DNA from: QVMM01 sp047030855
GTDB taxonomy: Bacteria; Bacteroidota; Bacteroidia; Bacteroidales; Dysgonomonadaceae
Length of the DNA: 64,000 nt
Direction: 5' to 3'
Assembly (NCBI GenBank): GCA_047030855.1
Contig: JBKYIJ010000008.1
Location: 1,116,001-1,180,000 of the forward strand
Positions within the stretch are counted from its first letter, which is position 1; each line of letters begins with the position of its first letter. Below, one piece after another: positions 17,420 to 27,063 of this stretch. A model generated the notes under the pieces. It worked only from the letters and a program-made list of their open reading frames with translations. It did no database searches and had not been told where the DNA came from. A program made the position numbers and the translations under genes.

Positions 17420-18890
17420 TTATTTACTTGCGCTTGTAAAGAGACGGTTCCATCTGATTTTTCCGCTGAACCATCCTTTGTCTTTATCCAAAGACAACCA
17501 GATGAAAACAGGTTTTCCGACAACGTGATCTTCGGGAACAAAGCCCCAGACTCTCGAATCGGCTGAATTATCCCGGTTGTCGCCCATCATAAAGAAATAG
17601 TCGAACTTAAATGTATAAGAGTCTGCCTGCTTACCATTGATGTACACTTTTCCGTCGCGATATTCGAAATCATTGTGTTCGTAGTTTCGGATACATCTTT
17701 CGTAAGCCGCAACTTTGTAGTCTACGTTATTATCGAAAGTTATGGTTGCTCCCCTTTGCGGAATCCACAAAGCAGGAAAATCGCCGGGTTTGTTGTCTAA
17801 CTTGTAAGTTATCGGATATGTAGAACCCGCAAGCGACATATCGGCATTTTTCAGAAACAGGTTTTGCTTTACAACGCTGAGCACGAACGGTTTCTTTTTT
17901 ATTTCCTGCACCATGTCGTTAGTCATGAATACATAACAGTACAGTAAACCTAATTTTCCGTTATTCCACTTCAATCCTGCATTTGTAACGCTTGTACTGT
18001 CGGTAAGCGAGAATTGTGAAAAATTCTCGGTAATGGATACAATTGCCTTGTCATCGTTGCTGATTCCTAATTCGTCGAAAACCGAAGGAGATATTGCCGT
18101 TCCGTTCGTTTGCACAACATACAGGAATTGAATGTTCTTAGGATCCTTAATGCTTTTTCCGTCAATGTATGTCGTGTCATTTCTTAACATAATGGTTTCA
18201 CCCGGAAGTCCTACGCAACGTTTTACGTAGTTTTCGCGGCGATCGACAGGACGATAGACTATGTCGCCATAATTGGCTTTATCTGTCCACACACCAGTTC
18301 TTCCGTTAGGATTCTTCTTACACAAAGAATAATAATCTTCTGCCTGACGATTTAAAGCGACAGTGTCACCTGCAGGGGAAATTGAACACTACAATGTCGC
18401 CGCGTTTTATTTTGCCGCCACCCGGCAGACGCTTGTAATCAACCTGTGGTTTTTCGAGATAAGATTTACAGTTTAATATCGGCAGCGTGTGCTGCGTGAG
18501 AGGAAATGAAAGAGGCGTCATCGGCGAACGCGATCCGTAGCTCATTTTGCTCACGAAAAGGAAATCTCCTACTAAAAGCGATTTCTCCAACGATGAGGTA
18601 GGTATTTGGTAATTCTGGAAGAAGAACGTATTGATAAAATATACGGCAACCAATGCGAACAGGATTGCGTCCACCCATTCCATTGTTTTGCGGATTGTCG
18701 GGTTATCCGATTTTTTCCATGCTCCCCAAGGAATGTATTTTGTTATGTACGAATCGAAAAATACGGGTAAAAGCAGAAGGACAAGGTAGTATCCAGACCA
18801 TATTACAAAACCGATGATTATGATGTCTATTATTATCATGCGTACCCATTTCTTCTTGGGAGCCTGTGCGATTCTTTCTTTGAGAGTCAT
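17420..18890 (-). CDS. lepB: Signal peptidase I, single frameshift
   Basis: Inner-membrane leader peptidase that cleaves Sec signal peptides. The frame breaks at a C4 run (G4 at 18375-18378 on the plus strand): the first part ends NFPCR, whereas removing one C gives NFPAGDTVALNRQAEDYYSL and continues in the downstream part, for 489 residues, the large size usual in Bacteroidota. Seen: N-terminal membrane segments, catalytic Ser in YQIPTSSLEKSLLVGD, catalytic Lys in YVKRCVGLPGE, and box E GDNRDNSADSRVWGFVPEDH. A long insert separates the Lys box from box E. lepB is normally essential, so a real inactivating mutation is unlikely. 17 bases after dapB. Confidence 0.93.
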
Positions 18891-18907
18891 ATTTTATTAT
18901 TCTTAAA

Positions 18908-19624
18908 TTATAATTGTAGCATATCTTCCATTCCGAAGAAACCTTTTTTATCTTTTATAAATTCGGCAGCCAGAACGGCTCCCAACGCAAAACCCGATCT
19001 GTTTTTTGCATCGTGCTTTATGCTGATAATATCGGCTTGCGATTCGTAGTCGATTTCATGAATACCCGGAACTTCTCCTTCCCTGACGCAATGGATTGAT
19101 AAATCGGTTGGCTTATTTTCTTCTTCAAGAACCCAGTTCTTTTTTCTGTCCAGATTCTCAATAATGTTTTCCGCGAGAGTTATAGCTGTTCCGCTCGGTG
19201 CATCCAGTTTATGAATATGGTGTGCTTCTCCCATTTTCACATTGTAATCGGGAAAGCGGTTCATTATTTTTGCCAGATATTTGTTCAGCGCAAAAAATAT
19301 GTTTACTCCTAAACTGAAATTTGATGCATAGAAAAAAGTCTGGTTTTCTGTTTCACATATTTTTTTAATCTCATCAAGATGTTCCAACCATCCAGTTGTT
19401 CCTGATACAATAGGTATGTTAGCTGCAAAACACTGCTTATAGTTGTTGAGTGCCGTATGAGGTGTTGTAAATTCAATCGCTGCATCCGCTCTTTTGAAAT
19501 TATCGGATTCAAAATCGGAGATGTTATCGGCGTCGATAATAGCTGTGATCTTATGCCCGCGTTCTTTGGCTATACGTTCGATTTCCTTCCCCATTTTTCC
19601 GTAGCCGATAAGAGCAATATTCAT
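18908..19624 (-). CDS. dapB: 4-hydroxy-tetrahydrodipicolinate reductase
   Basis: Catalyses the NAD(P)H-dependent step of the diaminopimelate/lysine pathway. 238 residues, the short form of the family. Nucleotide-binding IALIGYGKMGKEIE at the N-terminus, GTTGW in the middle, and the catalytic EAHHIHKLDAPSGTA motif (about 135-150) are intact. It is the first gene of a dapB-lepB pair. A plausible promoter lies just upstream. Confidence 0.97.
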   Translation of the reverse strand: MNIALIGYGKMGKEIERIAKERGHKITAIIDADNISDFESDNFKRADAAIEFTTPHTALNNYKQCFAANIPIVSGTTGWLEHLDEIKKICETENQTFFYASNFSLGVNIFFALNKYLAKIMNRFPDYNVKMGEAHHIHKLDAPSGTAITLAENIIENLDRKKNWVLEEENKPTDLSIHCVREGEVPGIHEIDYESQADIISIKHDAKNRSGFALGAVLAAEFIKDKKGFFGMEDMLQL

Positions 19625-19647
19625 ATTCTTTTTGTCTATTAATTATA

Positions 19648-19681
19648 CAAAAATAGTATTCTCTCCGATTTATATATTCAA
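19648..19681 (-). promoter_or_regulatory. Candidate promoter of dapB-lepB
   Basis: On the minus strand TATTTTTG (19648-19655) is a -7 match and TTG (19679-19681) lies 23 bases upstream, at the upper limit of usual spacing. Confidence 0.4.
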
Positions 19682-19731
19682 TAATTCAGAGAAAACGATG
19701 AAAGAACGTACAAATAACTGAAAATTAAAGA

Positions 19732-20097
19732 TTATTTATCTTTTTTATTTGATTTGTATAAGTCGATTAATTCCCCGAGAGTGATTTTCAAGGTATACAT
19801 TGTTTCGAAAAATTCCGGAACCTGATTGTCGTAAAAAGATTTCCGCATCAACTCCAAAGCATTGTTGTAAGAGTCTTTCGTCAGGAAAAGCCCTACGCCT
19901 CTTTTCGATACCAGAATGTTTTTCGCCTGTAGGAATTCGAGGGATCTCATCAAAGTATTATGATTGACATCAAGGCTTTTCGCCAAGTCTTTTATTGTTG
20001 GAATCTTTGTTCCTTCTGTCCATTCTTTCGATACGATTCTTTGTGCGATGATGTCTACGATCTGGATGTAAATTGGTTTGTTTTTGTTGAATTCCAT
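19732..20097 (-). CDS. GntR-family transcriptional regulator, YtrA-like
   Basis: Short GntR regulator of 121 residues from the ATG at 20097 (MEFNKNKPIYIQIVDIIA); an earlier start nine codons upstream is also open. The winged helix reads GTKIPTIKDLAKSLDVNHNT and LEFLQAKNILVSKRGVGLF. The small C-terminal part is too short for the FadR/HutC effector domains and fits the YtrA subfamily, whose members usually sit beside ABC transporter genes. No ABC gene is adjacent here: the flanks are dapB and the efflux operon. Its own -7 element TATATTTG lies at 20122-20129 on the minus strand. Confidence 0.85.
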   Translation of the reverse strand: MEFNKNKPIYIQIVDIIAQRIVSKEWTEGTKIPTIKDLAKSLDVNHNTLMRSLEFLQAKNILVSKRGVGLFLTKDSYNNALELMRKSFYDNQVPEFFETMYTLKITLGELIDLYKSNKKDK

Positions 20098-20203
20098 AAT
20101 AAGGTTTTTGTAAAGTTTCAACAAATATAATAACGGTATTCTATATTGGCATAATATTATTTTTTATTTAACAAAATTTAAGTATCTCTTTTTGTTTCAA
20201 AAT

Positions 20204-20235
20204 GAAAACCGATCCTTGATGTTTTAAGGATCGGT
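20204..20235 (-). terminator. Terminator of the RND efflux operon
   Basis: A 10-bp perfect stem ACCGATCCTT/AAGGATCGGT (20208-20217 with 20226-20235), eight-base loop, followed on the minus strand by TTTTC. It lies 22 bases after the outer-membrane channel gene. Confidence 0.75.
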
Positions 20236-20256
20236 CGTTATTGTTAGAAATATAAT

Positions 20257-21441
20257 TTATAAGCTATAACGCATCAGTAACGCGGCAGTAGTATGGTAAT
20301 CCCTTTCTGTTTGCAGATAATTTTCCGTGCTTTGATAGAGGAAGTTAACCTCAGTCAGATATTCGAGCAATGAGATCTGTCCCAATGTTAACGCTTTGAG
20401 CAATAAAGTATTGTTGTTCTGCCTATTCATAAGGCGTTCATAATCGTTGCTTGATTTTTTCAACATAATCATTTTATCATACAGTTGCCTTAATTCATTG
20501 CTTTGCCCAAGTTTAATTTTTTCGATCTCCAGATCTGCCAATATGCTTTGCGCTTTAGCTTTTTTTACCGAGTTCTTATTTTCCCACAGAGGTATGCTCA
20601 TTCCTGCTACGAATCCGTGAAATTTTTCGGGATTCGATATGCTCATCTTATAACCCACGCTTATTTTGGGAAGTGCCATACTCTTGGAAAGAGTAACCGA
20701 TTTTTCAGCAATCTTTTTCTCCTGTTCGGCATTCAATAATTCCGCATTGTTGAACAAAGCTTTCTGCATGATATCGTCAAAACCTAATGGAATATCTGTT
20801 TCTGAATATACGGTATCATTAAATACAATGGGAATTCCTCCGTTTAACTCGGATAATTTCTTCAAACGGTTTTCCATTTCTATTTCATTCAATCTGTATT
20901 CAGTCTGTACGTTCAGCAAATCCAATCCCGATTTGTTTGCTTCCAGAATGTTCGCGTCGCCTATCTGAAGTTTCTTCTGATAAGAATTGTTTAGCTCTTC
21001 CGCATTTTTAAGACGGTGTTTCAAAACAGACTGCATTTTGTTGTAATAGACTATTTCGATACAAAGCTGTTTGGCTTCCAGTAGAATAGTTTGCCGTGCA
21101 ATCCGAAATTGAATGTCTGCCTGTTCCGATTGTAAACCTGCAATTTTATTTTTTTGAAAATAGGCGCTGGGAAAATCAAATCCCTGCGATACGGTAAGTT
21201 CACTTTCTCTCTGATAGTCTGACGACTTATTTCCAAACAAATATTCATAATCCACGTTTATGTCCGAAGGATAAATGCCTGTATGAGCATCTATTTTCTG
21301 TACCTGTGCCGACTGTTTTGCAGCTTTGAGGGTTTTGTTGTTTGTTTCTATTTTTGAAAGAATCTCCTGAAGCGAACTTTGAGAAGACACTTCTGAGCTG
21401 AACAAAACAAATAGAAATATTATGATGCATAGTTTTTTCAT
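20257..21441 (-). CDS. TolC/CusC-type outer-membrane efflux channel
   Basis: Outer-membrane channel of a tripartite RND efflux pump. 394 residues with a signal peptide (IIIFLFVLFSSEVSSQ) and the long helical repeats of the outer-membrane factor family, e.g. EANKSGLDLLNVQTEYRLNE and the C-terminal QISLLEYLTEVNFLYQ. The start overlaps the pump stop by four bases, so the two are translationally coupled. Substrate is inherited from the pump: probably divalent or monovalent metal cations. Confidence 0.92.
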   Translation of the reverse strand: MKKLCIIIFLFVLFSSEVSSQSSLQEILSKIETNNKTLKAAKQSAQVQKIDAHTGIYPSDINVDYEYLFGNKSSDYQRESELTVSQGFDFPSAYFQKNKIAGLQSEQADIQFRIARQTILLEAKQLCIEIVYYNKMQSVLKHRLKNAEELNNSYQKKLQIGDANILEANKSGLDLLNVQTEYRLNEIEMENRLKKLSELNGGIPIVFNDTVYSETDIPLGFDDIMQKALFNNAELLNAEQEKKIAEKSVTLSKSMALPKISVGYKMSISNPEKFHGFVAGMSIPLWENKNSVKKAKAQSILADLEIEKIKLGQSNELRQLYDKMIMLKKSSNDYERLMNRQNNNTLLLKALTLGQISLLEYLTEVNFLYQSTENYLQTERDYHTTAALLMRYSL

Positions 21442-24400
21442 GATTTCCTGTTTTTAATTATAGAATAAACTATCGGAATAATGAATCCATTGAGTAGGGT
21501 AGAGGTAATAAGCCCACCCAGAATAACCTGTGCCATAGGGCTTTGTATTTCGTTCCCGGGTAAATCGCCATTCAATGCCAACGGGATAAGTGCCAGTGCC
21601 GAACAAAGTGCAGTCATCAGAATGGGATTCAATCTGTCGATAGATCCGTGTATCAGAGTATAGTGAAGATCGTGTCCTTCCTGTAAGAGTTTTTCGTAAT
21701 GTGCAACCAGAAGAATCCCGTTTCTTGTTGCGATTCCGAACAAAGAGATAAACCCGATTATCGAAGGGATACTCATCACGCCCGAAGTCATCCAGATAAC
21801 AGCTACTCCGCCAATCAGGGCAAGCGGTAGATTTACCAGAACCAATGCTGAAAGCCTTGTGCTTTTAAACTCTTGGTAGAGCAAACCGAAGATAACGATC
21901 AAAGCGAATATTGAAGTTATCAGAAGGGTTCGGGAAGCAGACGAAGCGCTTTCAAACTGTCCTCCGTACACTAAATGATAACCTTCGGGCAATACGATGT
22001 TGTCACCTATTTGTTTTTCAATATCTTCCACTACGCCTTGCAGGTCGCGTCCTGCAACATTGGCGGAAATAACGATCTTTCTTTGCACGTCTTCCCTGTT
22101 AATTGTATTGGGACCTGATGTCGAAACGATATCGGCAACGTATGACAACGGAACTTTCTGCAGTTTATTTTTGCCGTCTTCCATATGCACGTCCATCATC
22201 AGATTACTGATAGATTCCATGTTAAGCCGGGTGTCATCGTTCGCTTTAAGCGTAAGATCGAACATCTTACCGTTTTCGTTGACCTGCGATACTACTTTGC
22301 CCGAAAAAGCTGTAGTTACGAAATTCGTAAACTCATTTATCGGAATTCCGTATTTAGCCAGCATTTCACGTTTAGGTTTTATCTGTAATTGCGGCGATTC
22401 GATCAATTGCTCCACATTGAGATCGGCAACGCCTTCTACATCAGAAATTTCCGATTTTATCTGATTAGCTATTTGGTAGAGTTTGTTCAAATCCTCTCCG
22501 AACAGTTTTATCGCAATATTTGCCTTTGTCCCCGATAGCATATGGTCTATACGGTGAGAAATGGGTTGCCCTATTTCGTAATTCATTCCGCTTATTTTAC
22601 TCAACCGTTCACGTATGTCTGCCAATAGTTCATCGAGTGAACGATCTTTCAGTTCGAAAGGCACTTCTATTTCTGATGAATTGACTCCTTGCGAATGTTC
22701 GTCGAGTTCTGCCCTGCCTGTTTTTCGTCCCGTGGTTATTACCTCGGGTATTTCAAGCAAAGCCAATTCCACTTTATGGGCTAACCTGTCGGATTCTTCA
22801 AGCGAAATACCCGGTGCGGTGCTGCAGGTGATTGTGAACGAACCCTCGTTGAAAGTCGGCAGGAAGCTCCTACCGATAAATGCCATGGATATTATTGCAA
22901 TCAATAATAAGCCGCCTGCAACCGACAATATCGTCTTTTTATGATGCAGGGCTTTCTCCAATAATTTTTCGTAAATTATTTTCAGGTTTCTTGCCAGCCA
23001 AGGTTCTTTTTCGTGCTTCGAAAGCATCTTTTCGTTTCCCAGCAAATAACTGCACATTACGGGTGTAAGCGTAAGAGCCACCAACAATGACGCAGAAAGT
23101 GATACGATAAACGATATGCCTAACGGGCGAAGCATCCTGCCTTCCATTCCGCTAAGGAAAAATAAAGGAATGAAAGTGACGATTGTGATAAGCGTGGCCT
23201 TTACAATGGACGATCTTATTTCGGCAGAACCGTGAAAAACGACCGATAAAACGGAATCTCTTTCTTCTTTCGGCTTTTTATGGTTTTCCCGCAATCGCTT
23301 GAAAACGTTTTCGACATCGATAATCGCATCGTCCACCAGCGATCCTATGGCTATAGCCATACCTCCGAGACTCATTGTGTTTAGAGTCATACCCATAGCC
23401 TGTAGCGCAAGTATTGATACTATCAGCGAAAGCGGCATTGCTACAAGTGAGATTACGGTTGTCCTCCAACTCATCAGAAAGAAGAATAATATGACAACAA
23501 CGAATACAGATCCTTCTATCAGTGCCCGTTGTATGTTCGATATAGAGTTTTCGATAAATCTGGATTGCCTGAAAATATCCGTACTCATACGGACATCGGA
23601 CGGAAGATATTTCTGAATATCGGCAGTGGTTTTTTCCAGATGTTCGGTAAGTTCCAACGTATTTGTATTCGGCTGCTTGGTTACGGTAAGTATAACTCCT
23701 TGCTTACCTCTTTCGCTGGCCAATCCGAGTTTCGGCGATTTATTCCCTATTTTGACATCGGCAATGTCTGAGAGGAGTATAGGATATGAATCCCTGTTAA
23801 CTATGACTGTTTTACCGATTTCGTCAACCTTATCGGTTGAAACCATTCCTCTGATAATATATTCGTTTCCGTATTCGTACAATATTCCCCCTGAAGCATT
23901 TTGATTCATGTCCTGCACTACGTTTTCCACTTCTTCTATCGAAATTCCGTAGGCGCGCATACGAGCAGGATCGAGTAGAATCTGGTACTCTTTTATTTCC
24001 CCGCCGATTACGGATACTTGCGCGACTCCGCCTGTTGCCAGCAATCGCGGGCGAATAGTCCAGTCGGCAAGCGTGCGGAGTTCTTGCAGCGAGGTACTGT
24101 CGGCTGTCAGTCCGATGAACATGACTTCTCCCAAAATACTCGATTGCGGGCCCAATGTCGGAGTTCCTACATTAGACGGAAGCTGTTCGCTCAATCCGGC
24201 AATTTTTTCGCTTACGATTTGTCGGGCTTTATAAATATCCGTTCCCCAGTCAAATTCCACCCATACAACTGAGAATCCCGTTGTCGATGAACTTCTTACG
24301 CGACGTACGTTCGTTGCTCCATTGACGGATGTTTCTATCGGGAAGGTAACCAGACGTTCCACTTCTTCAGGAGCCATACCGTTTGCTTCGGTCATTACGA

Positions 24401-24542
24401 CAACGGTAGGAGCATTCAGGTCGGGAAATACATCCACTTCCATGTTTATGGTAACGTAAACTCCCGCAAGTATCAGCAAAATGCTGGAAAGGATCACCAG
24501 CATACGGTTATGCAGCGAAAATTGTATGATTTTATTTAACAT
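21438..24542 (-). CDS. CusA/CzcA-family heavy-metal RND efflux pump
   Basis: Inner-membrane proton-driven transporter of 1034 residues, the usual size of the HME-RND family. N-terminal helix ends MEVDVFPDLNAPTVVVMTEA; the first periplasmic loop has VERLVTFPIETSVNGATNV. The proton-relay helix GSLVDDAIIDVENVFKRL carries the double Asp, and the final helices include LFGIATRNGILLVAHYEKL. Family membership indicates metal cations (Cu/Ag or Co/Zn/Cd); the sequence alone does not settle which. It is 15 bases after the adaptor and has an unusually strong Shine-Dalgarno sequence. Confidence 0.95.
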   Translation of the reverse strand: MLNKIIQFSLHNRMLVILSSILLILAGVYVTINMEVDVFPDLNAPTVVVMTEANGMAPEEVERLVTFPIETSVNGATNVRRVRSSSTTGFSVVWVEFDWGTDIYKARQIVSEKIAGLSEQLPSNVGTPTLGPQSSILGEVMFIGLTADSTSLQELRTLADWTIRPRLLATGGVAQVSVIGGEIKEYQILLDPARMRAYGISIEEVENVVQDMNQNASGGILYEYGNEYIIRGMVSTDKVDEIGKTVIVNRDSYPILLSDIADVKIGNKSPKLGLASERGKQGVILTVTKQPNTNTLELTEHLEKTTADIQKYLPSDVRMSTDIFRQSRFIENSISNIQRALIEGSVFVVVILFFFLMSWRTTVISLVAMPLSLIVSILALQAMGMTLNTMSLGGMAIAIGSLVDDAIIDVENVFKRLRENHKKPKEERDSVLSVVFHGSAEIRSSIVKATLITIVTFIPLFFLSGMEGRMLRPLGISFIVSLSASLLVALTLTPVMCSYLLGNEKMLSKHEKEPWLARNLKIIYEKLLEKALHHKKTILSVAGGLLLIAIISMAFIGRSFLPTFNEGSFTITCSTAPGISLEESDRLAHKVELALLEIPEVITTGRKTGRAELDEHSQGVNSSEIEVPFELKDRSLDELLADIRERLSKISGMNYEIGQPISHRIDHMLSGTKANIAIKLFGEDLNKLYQIANQIKSEISDVEGVADLNVEQLIESPQLQIKPKREMLAKYGIPINEFTNFVTTAFSGKVVSQVNENGKMFDLTLKANDDTRLNMESISNLMMDVHMEDGKNKLQKVPLSYVADIVSTSGPNTINREDVQRKIVISANVAGRDLQGVVEDIEKQIGDNIVLPEGYHLVYGGQFESASSASRTLLITSIFALIVIFGLLYQEFKSTRLSALVLVNLPLALIGGVAVIWMTSGVMSIPSIIGFISLFGIATRNGILLVAHYEKLLQEGHDLHYTLIHGSIDRLNPILMTALCSALALIPLALNGDLPGNEIQSPMAQVILGGLITSTLLNGFIIPIVYSIIKNRKS

Positions 24543-24546
24543 GATC

Positions 24547-24557
24547 TTCCTCCTTTC
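24547..24557 (-). promoter_or_regulatory. Strong Shine-Dalgarno sequence of the RND pump gene
   Basis: GAAAGGAGGAA on the minus strand fills the gap between the adaptor stop and the pump ATG (24540-24542), ending four bases before it. Such a site is rare among the other starts of this window. Confidence 0.65.
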
Positions 24558-25732
24558 TTAATGCTGATGTGAATGTTCGGGCATCGCGTTTGACATAGAG
24601 GCAAGTTTAACGGCATACGCTCCTTGCGTTACTACGCGATCGCCCTCATTTAGCCCTTGCAGAATTTGTCTGTTTATACCGTCGGAGGCTCCGATCCGGA
24701 CTTCTTTCTTCACGTATTCTCCTTCATGTTCCAATGCAACGAAAACGAAGAAATGCCCTTGTTCTTCAATAAGCGCGGAAACAGGTAAGACAATCGCATC
24801 ATTTACAGGAAAAGACTTTAAATATACCTCTACAAAGGAACCTTCAATGATTCTTCCTTTATTGTCGAAATCGAAATTTACGGGAGTGTAGTAGGAATTT
24901 TCCCCTGAGTTTCTTCCCACAGATATTAACTTGCCGTTCAAGTCTTTCAGATCGTATGTTTTATTGTCGTACGGAGTCGTGAAGTTGGCTGTTTCTATGC
25001 TTTTTTATCATAGGCAGGTATCGTTGCGAAACATCAGCCCTTAAAATCAGCCGTTTGTTTTGCGTAACGATGGCTAATGTTTGTCCCATATCCACATATT
25101 GCCCCGACTGAATCAGGAGGTTTTTTTATAAAACCTTTCATCGGAGTGTCGATTGATTTTCCTCCGCCAGACATTCCTTCGGCAAAAGTTCTGTAATTCA
25201 GATTCGCCTGTTCGTAGGCAAGTTTAGCTTGTAAATATTCTTTTTGGGATATGATTTTATCGACAATGAGTTTTTCGGCTCTTTCATATTCCGCTTTCGC
25301 ATTTTCGAGTATGGCTTTCGCTTCGATTAAACGTGTCGAAGCATTGTTCTCCGTCAGATTTTTTCCTGAGATGTTGAACAAAATCTGTCCTGCATTTACA
25401 GAAAAGCCTTCTACAAGATTAGGATTAGAAACCGTGACTATGCCGCTCATTGTGGCTGATATCTGAACTTCGTCGCCGGGAGCAGACATTATTTGCCCGC
25501 TTGTTTTGAGTATCTGGTAGAAAGTGGCTTTGCGAAGGGTGTCTATCTTGAAATTAAGAACGTTTTGCGCTTGTTCTTCGGTGAAAAGAATGATATCGCC
25601 GGAATTGTTTTCTGTGTGATCTTTATCGGCAGTATCTCCTGATTTAATTTCTTTACTGTTTTCTTTATTTCCGCAAGACGTGAAATATGTTGTTAATGAA
25701 AGTATTAACAGACATAGATATATTTTCTTCAT
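24558..25732 (-). CDS. RND efflux periplasmic adaptor lipoprotein, two frameshifts
   Basis: Membrane-fusion protein linking the RND pump and outer-membrane channel. It begins with a lipoprotein signal (LTTYFTSCGN, Cys20). Two one-base excesses break the frame: A7 (T7 at 25121-25127) and A6 (T6 at 25001-25006). Corrected, the reading joins MKGFIKNLLIQSGQYVDMG, then YLPMIKSIETANFTTPYDN, into a 390-residue protein with the usual lipoyl/hairpin (LIEAKAILENAKAEYERAEK) and beta-barrel regions. The C-terminus is His-rich (MPEHSHQH), suiting a metal system. Two independent lesions in one gene whose partners are intact point to error rather than decay. Confidence 0.88.
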
Positions 25733-25819
25733 TGAATAATATGTTTAAGTTGTCTAATTAGGTTAAATTAATAAACTTTCCGTAAAACATGGAAAACTTA
25801 TTGAGGTAAAATAGAAAAC

Positions 25820-26221
25820 TTAAACCCGAGGCGGTGCCCGTAATGAATTGGTGCTGTATACCCCGACGGAAGTGTAGAGGTTGAGATATGGTTTTGGATT
25901 TTCCTTTGTTTCGGAAGAAAGTGTTGTTCCCGACTCAAAGAAATCGCCAACGAAAAGAATCACAAATTGATGGTCGGTGCAAAACGGTCCGTGATCGCAG
26001 AGTGATTGACTCTCCTGTTCGTTTTGAGCTCTGACTACTTCCTGCTTTTCCAGACAGCAGGAATGTTTACCGCCAGCAGCATCTTTATTATCGTCGCTGC
26101 TGTTGCAAAGGATATTTTCAAAGCAGACTTTTTCGGCATGTTCGTGATGAGGAATGACGCTGTGCATTATTATCGTAAGCATAGCAATCGTCATGAACAA
26201 TATGGAAACGCTCCTTTTCAT
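25820..26221 (-). CDS. Small secreted His/Cys-containing protein linked to metal efflux (DUF6769-like)
   Basis: About 133 residues from the ATG at 26221 (MKRSVSILFMTIAMLTIIMH); an in-frame TTG three codons earlier overlaps the -7 element and is rejected. The N-terminus is a signal or membrane anchor, followed by HHEH, several Cys (CFENILC, HSCCLEKQ, LCDHGPFC) and a low-complexity C-terminus. Similar short proteins commonly precede CusBA-type operons in Bacteroidota, and I believe this is that family, but I cannot verify the DUF number. A periplasmic metal-binding or sensing role is inference. It lies 87 bp upstream of the adaptor gene and is probably the first gene of the efflux operon. Confidence 0.65.
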   Translation of the reverse strand: MKRSVSILFMTIAMLTIIMHSVIPHHEHAEKVCFENILCNSSDDNKDAAGGKHSCCLEKQEVVRAQNEQESQSLCDHGPFCTDHQFVILFVGDFFESGTTLSSETKENPKPYLNLYTSVGVYSTNSLRAPPRV

Positions 26222-26227
26222 CTTTTG

Positions 26228-26258
26228 CAAAAATAACAGTAAATGATTTATAAAGCAA
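26228..26258 (-). promoter_or_regulatory. Candidate promoter of the metal-efflux operon
   Basis: On the minus strand TTG (26256-26258) and TATTTTTG (26228-26235) are separated by 20 bases. The expected transcription start falls almost on the ATG at 26221, which would make a leaderless or near-leaderless mRNA. Confidence 0.5.
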
Positions 26259-26298
26259 CATGATTGCTGAATTTCAACTTATATGTCTGAATTAAGTG

Positions 26299-26306
26299 TA
26301 TCTTTG
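26299..26306 (+). promoter_or_regulatory. Candidate -7 element of the AlkD-like gene
   Basis: TATCTTTG matches TAnnTTTG and lies 17 bases before the ATG at 26324. No good TTTG -33 element is seen; TTA at 26279-26281 is the nearest candidate with a 17-base spacer. Confidence 0.4.
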
Positions 26307-26323
26307 TTGCCTTATAACAGATT

Positions 26324-27025
26324 ATGAACGCAATAGAGATACAAAAGCAACTTGTGGAATTATCCACGCCTGAAAAAAGAGAGTTTCTGCCTTATTTTTT
26401 TAAGACGGGAAAAGGACAGTACGGTGAAGGAGATAAATTTTTGGGAGTTGTCGTTCCTGATACGCGTAAAGTTGCCAAAGCAAATAAAAATCTGCCTTAT
26501 TCGGAACTTACAAAACTGTTCAAGAACGAGTATCACGAATGTCGCCTGTGTGCCCTTCTGATCCTGATCGAACAATTTAAAAAAGCGGATGATACGGCTA
26601 AAAAAGAGATTTTCGATTTTTACCTTTCCAATACTGAATACATTAATAACTGGGATTTAGTCGATCTTAGTTGCAAAGATATTATCGGTAACTATTTATT
26701 GGATAAACCTCGCGGTATACTCTATAAGCTGGCAGACAGCAACTTGCTTTGGGATCAGCGAATAGCCGTTGTCTCAACGTATGCTTTTATTCGGGAAAAC
26801 GATTTTACGGATATTCTCCTACTTTCCGAAAAACTGATACATCACAAACACGATTTAATGCATAAAGCAATCGGCTGGATGCTGCGCGAAGTCGGGAAAA
26901 GAGACAAGGATGTTCTATGTGGTTTCTTGGACAGACATCACAAAGAAATGCCCCGTACGATGCTACGGTATTCCATAGAGAAGTTCTCTCCCGATGAAAG
27001 GGCTTACTATATGAGAAAAGAATAA
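26324..27025 (+). CDS. DNA alkylation repair protein (AlkD-like HEAT-repeat family)
   Basis: Predicted DNA glycosylase-like protein of 233 residues made of helical HEAT-type repeats. Typical segments are GEGDKFLGVVVPDTRKVAK near the N-terminus, YINNWDLVDLSCKDIIGNYL in the middle and HKAIGWMLREVGKRD later; the NNWDLVD and KAIGWMLRE motifs characterise the AlkC/AlkD-like family. AlkD removes bulky or cationic alkylpurines. It is divergent from the metal-efflux operon and 38 bases upstream of an M16 peptidase gene. Confidence 0.92.
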   Translation: MNAIEIQKQLVELSTPEKREFLPYFFKTGKGQYGEGDKFLGVVVPDTRKVAKANKNLPYSELTKLFKNEYHECRLCALLILIEQFKKADDTAKKEIFDFYLSNTEYINNWDLVDLSCKDIIGNYLLDKPRGILYKLADSNLLWDQRIAVVSTYAFIRENDFTDILLLSEKLIHHKHDLMHKAIGWMLREVGKRDKDVLCGFLDRHHKEMPRTMLRYSIEKFSPDERAYYMRKE

Positions 27026-27063
27026 TTAATAAAAGGGAACCTGTCAGGGTTTCATAAAAAAAT

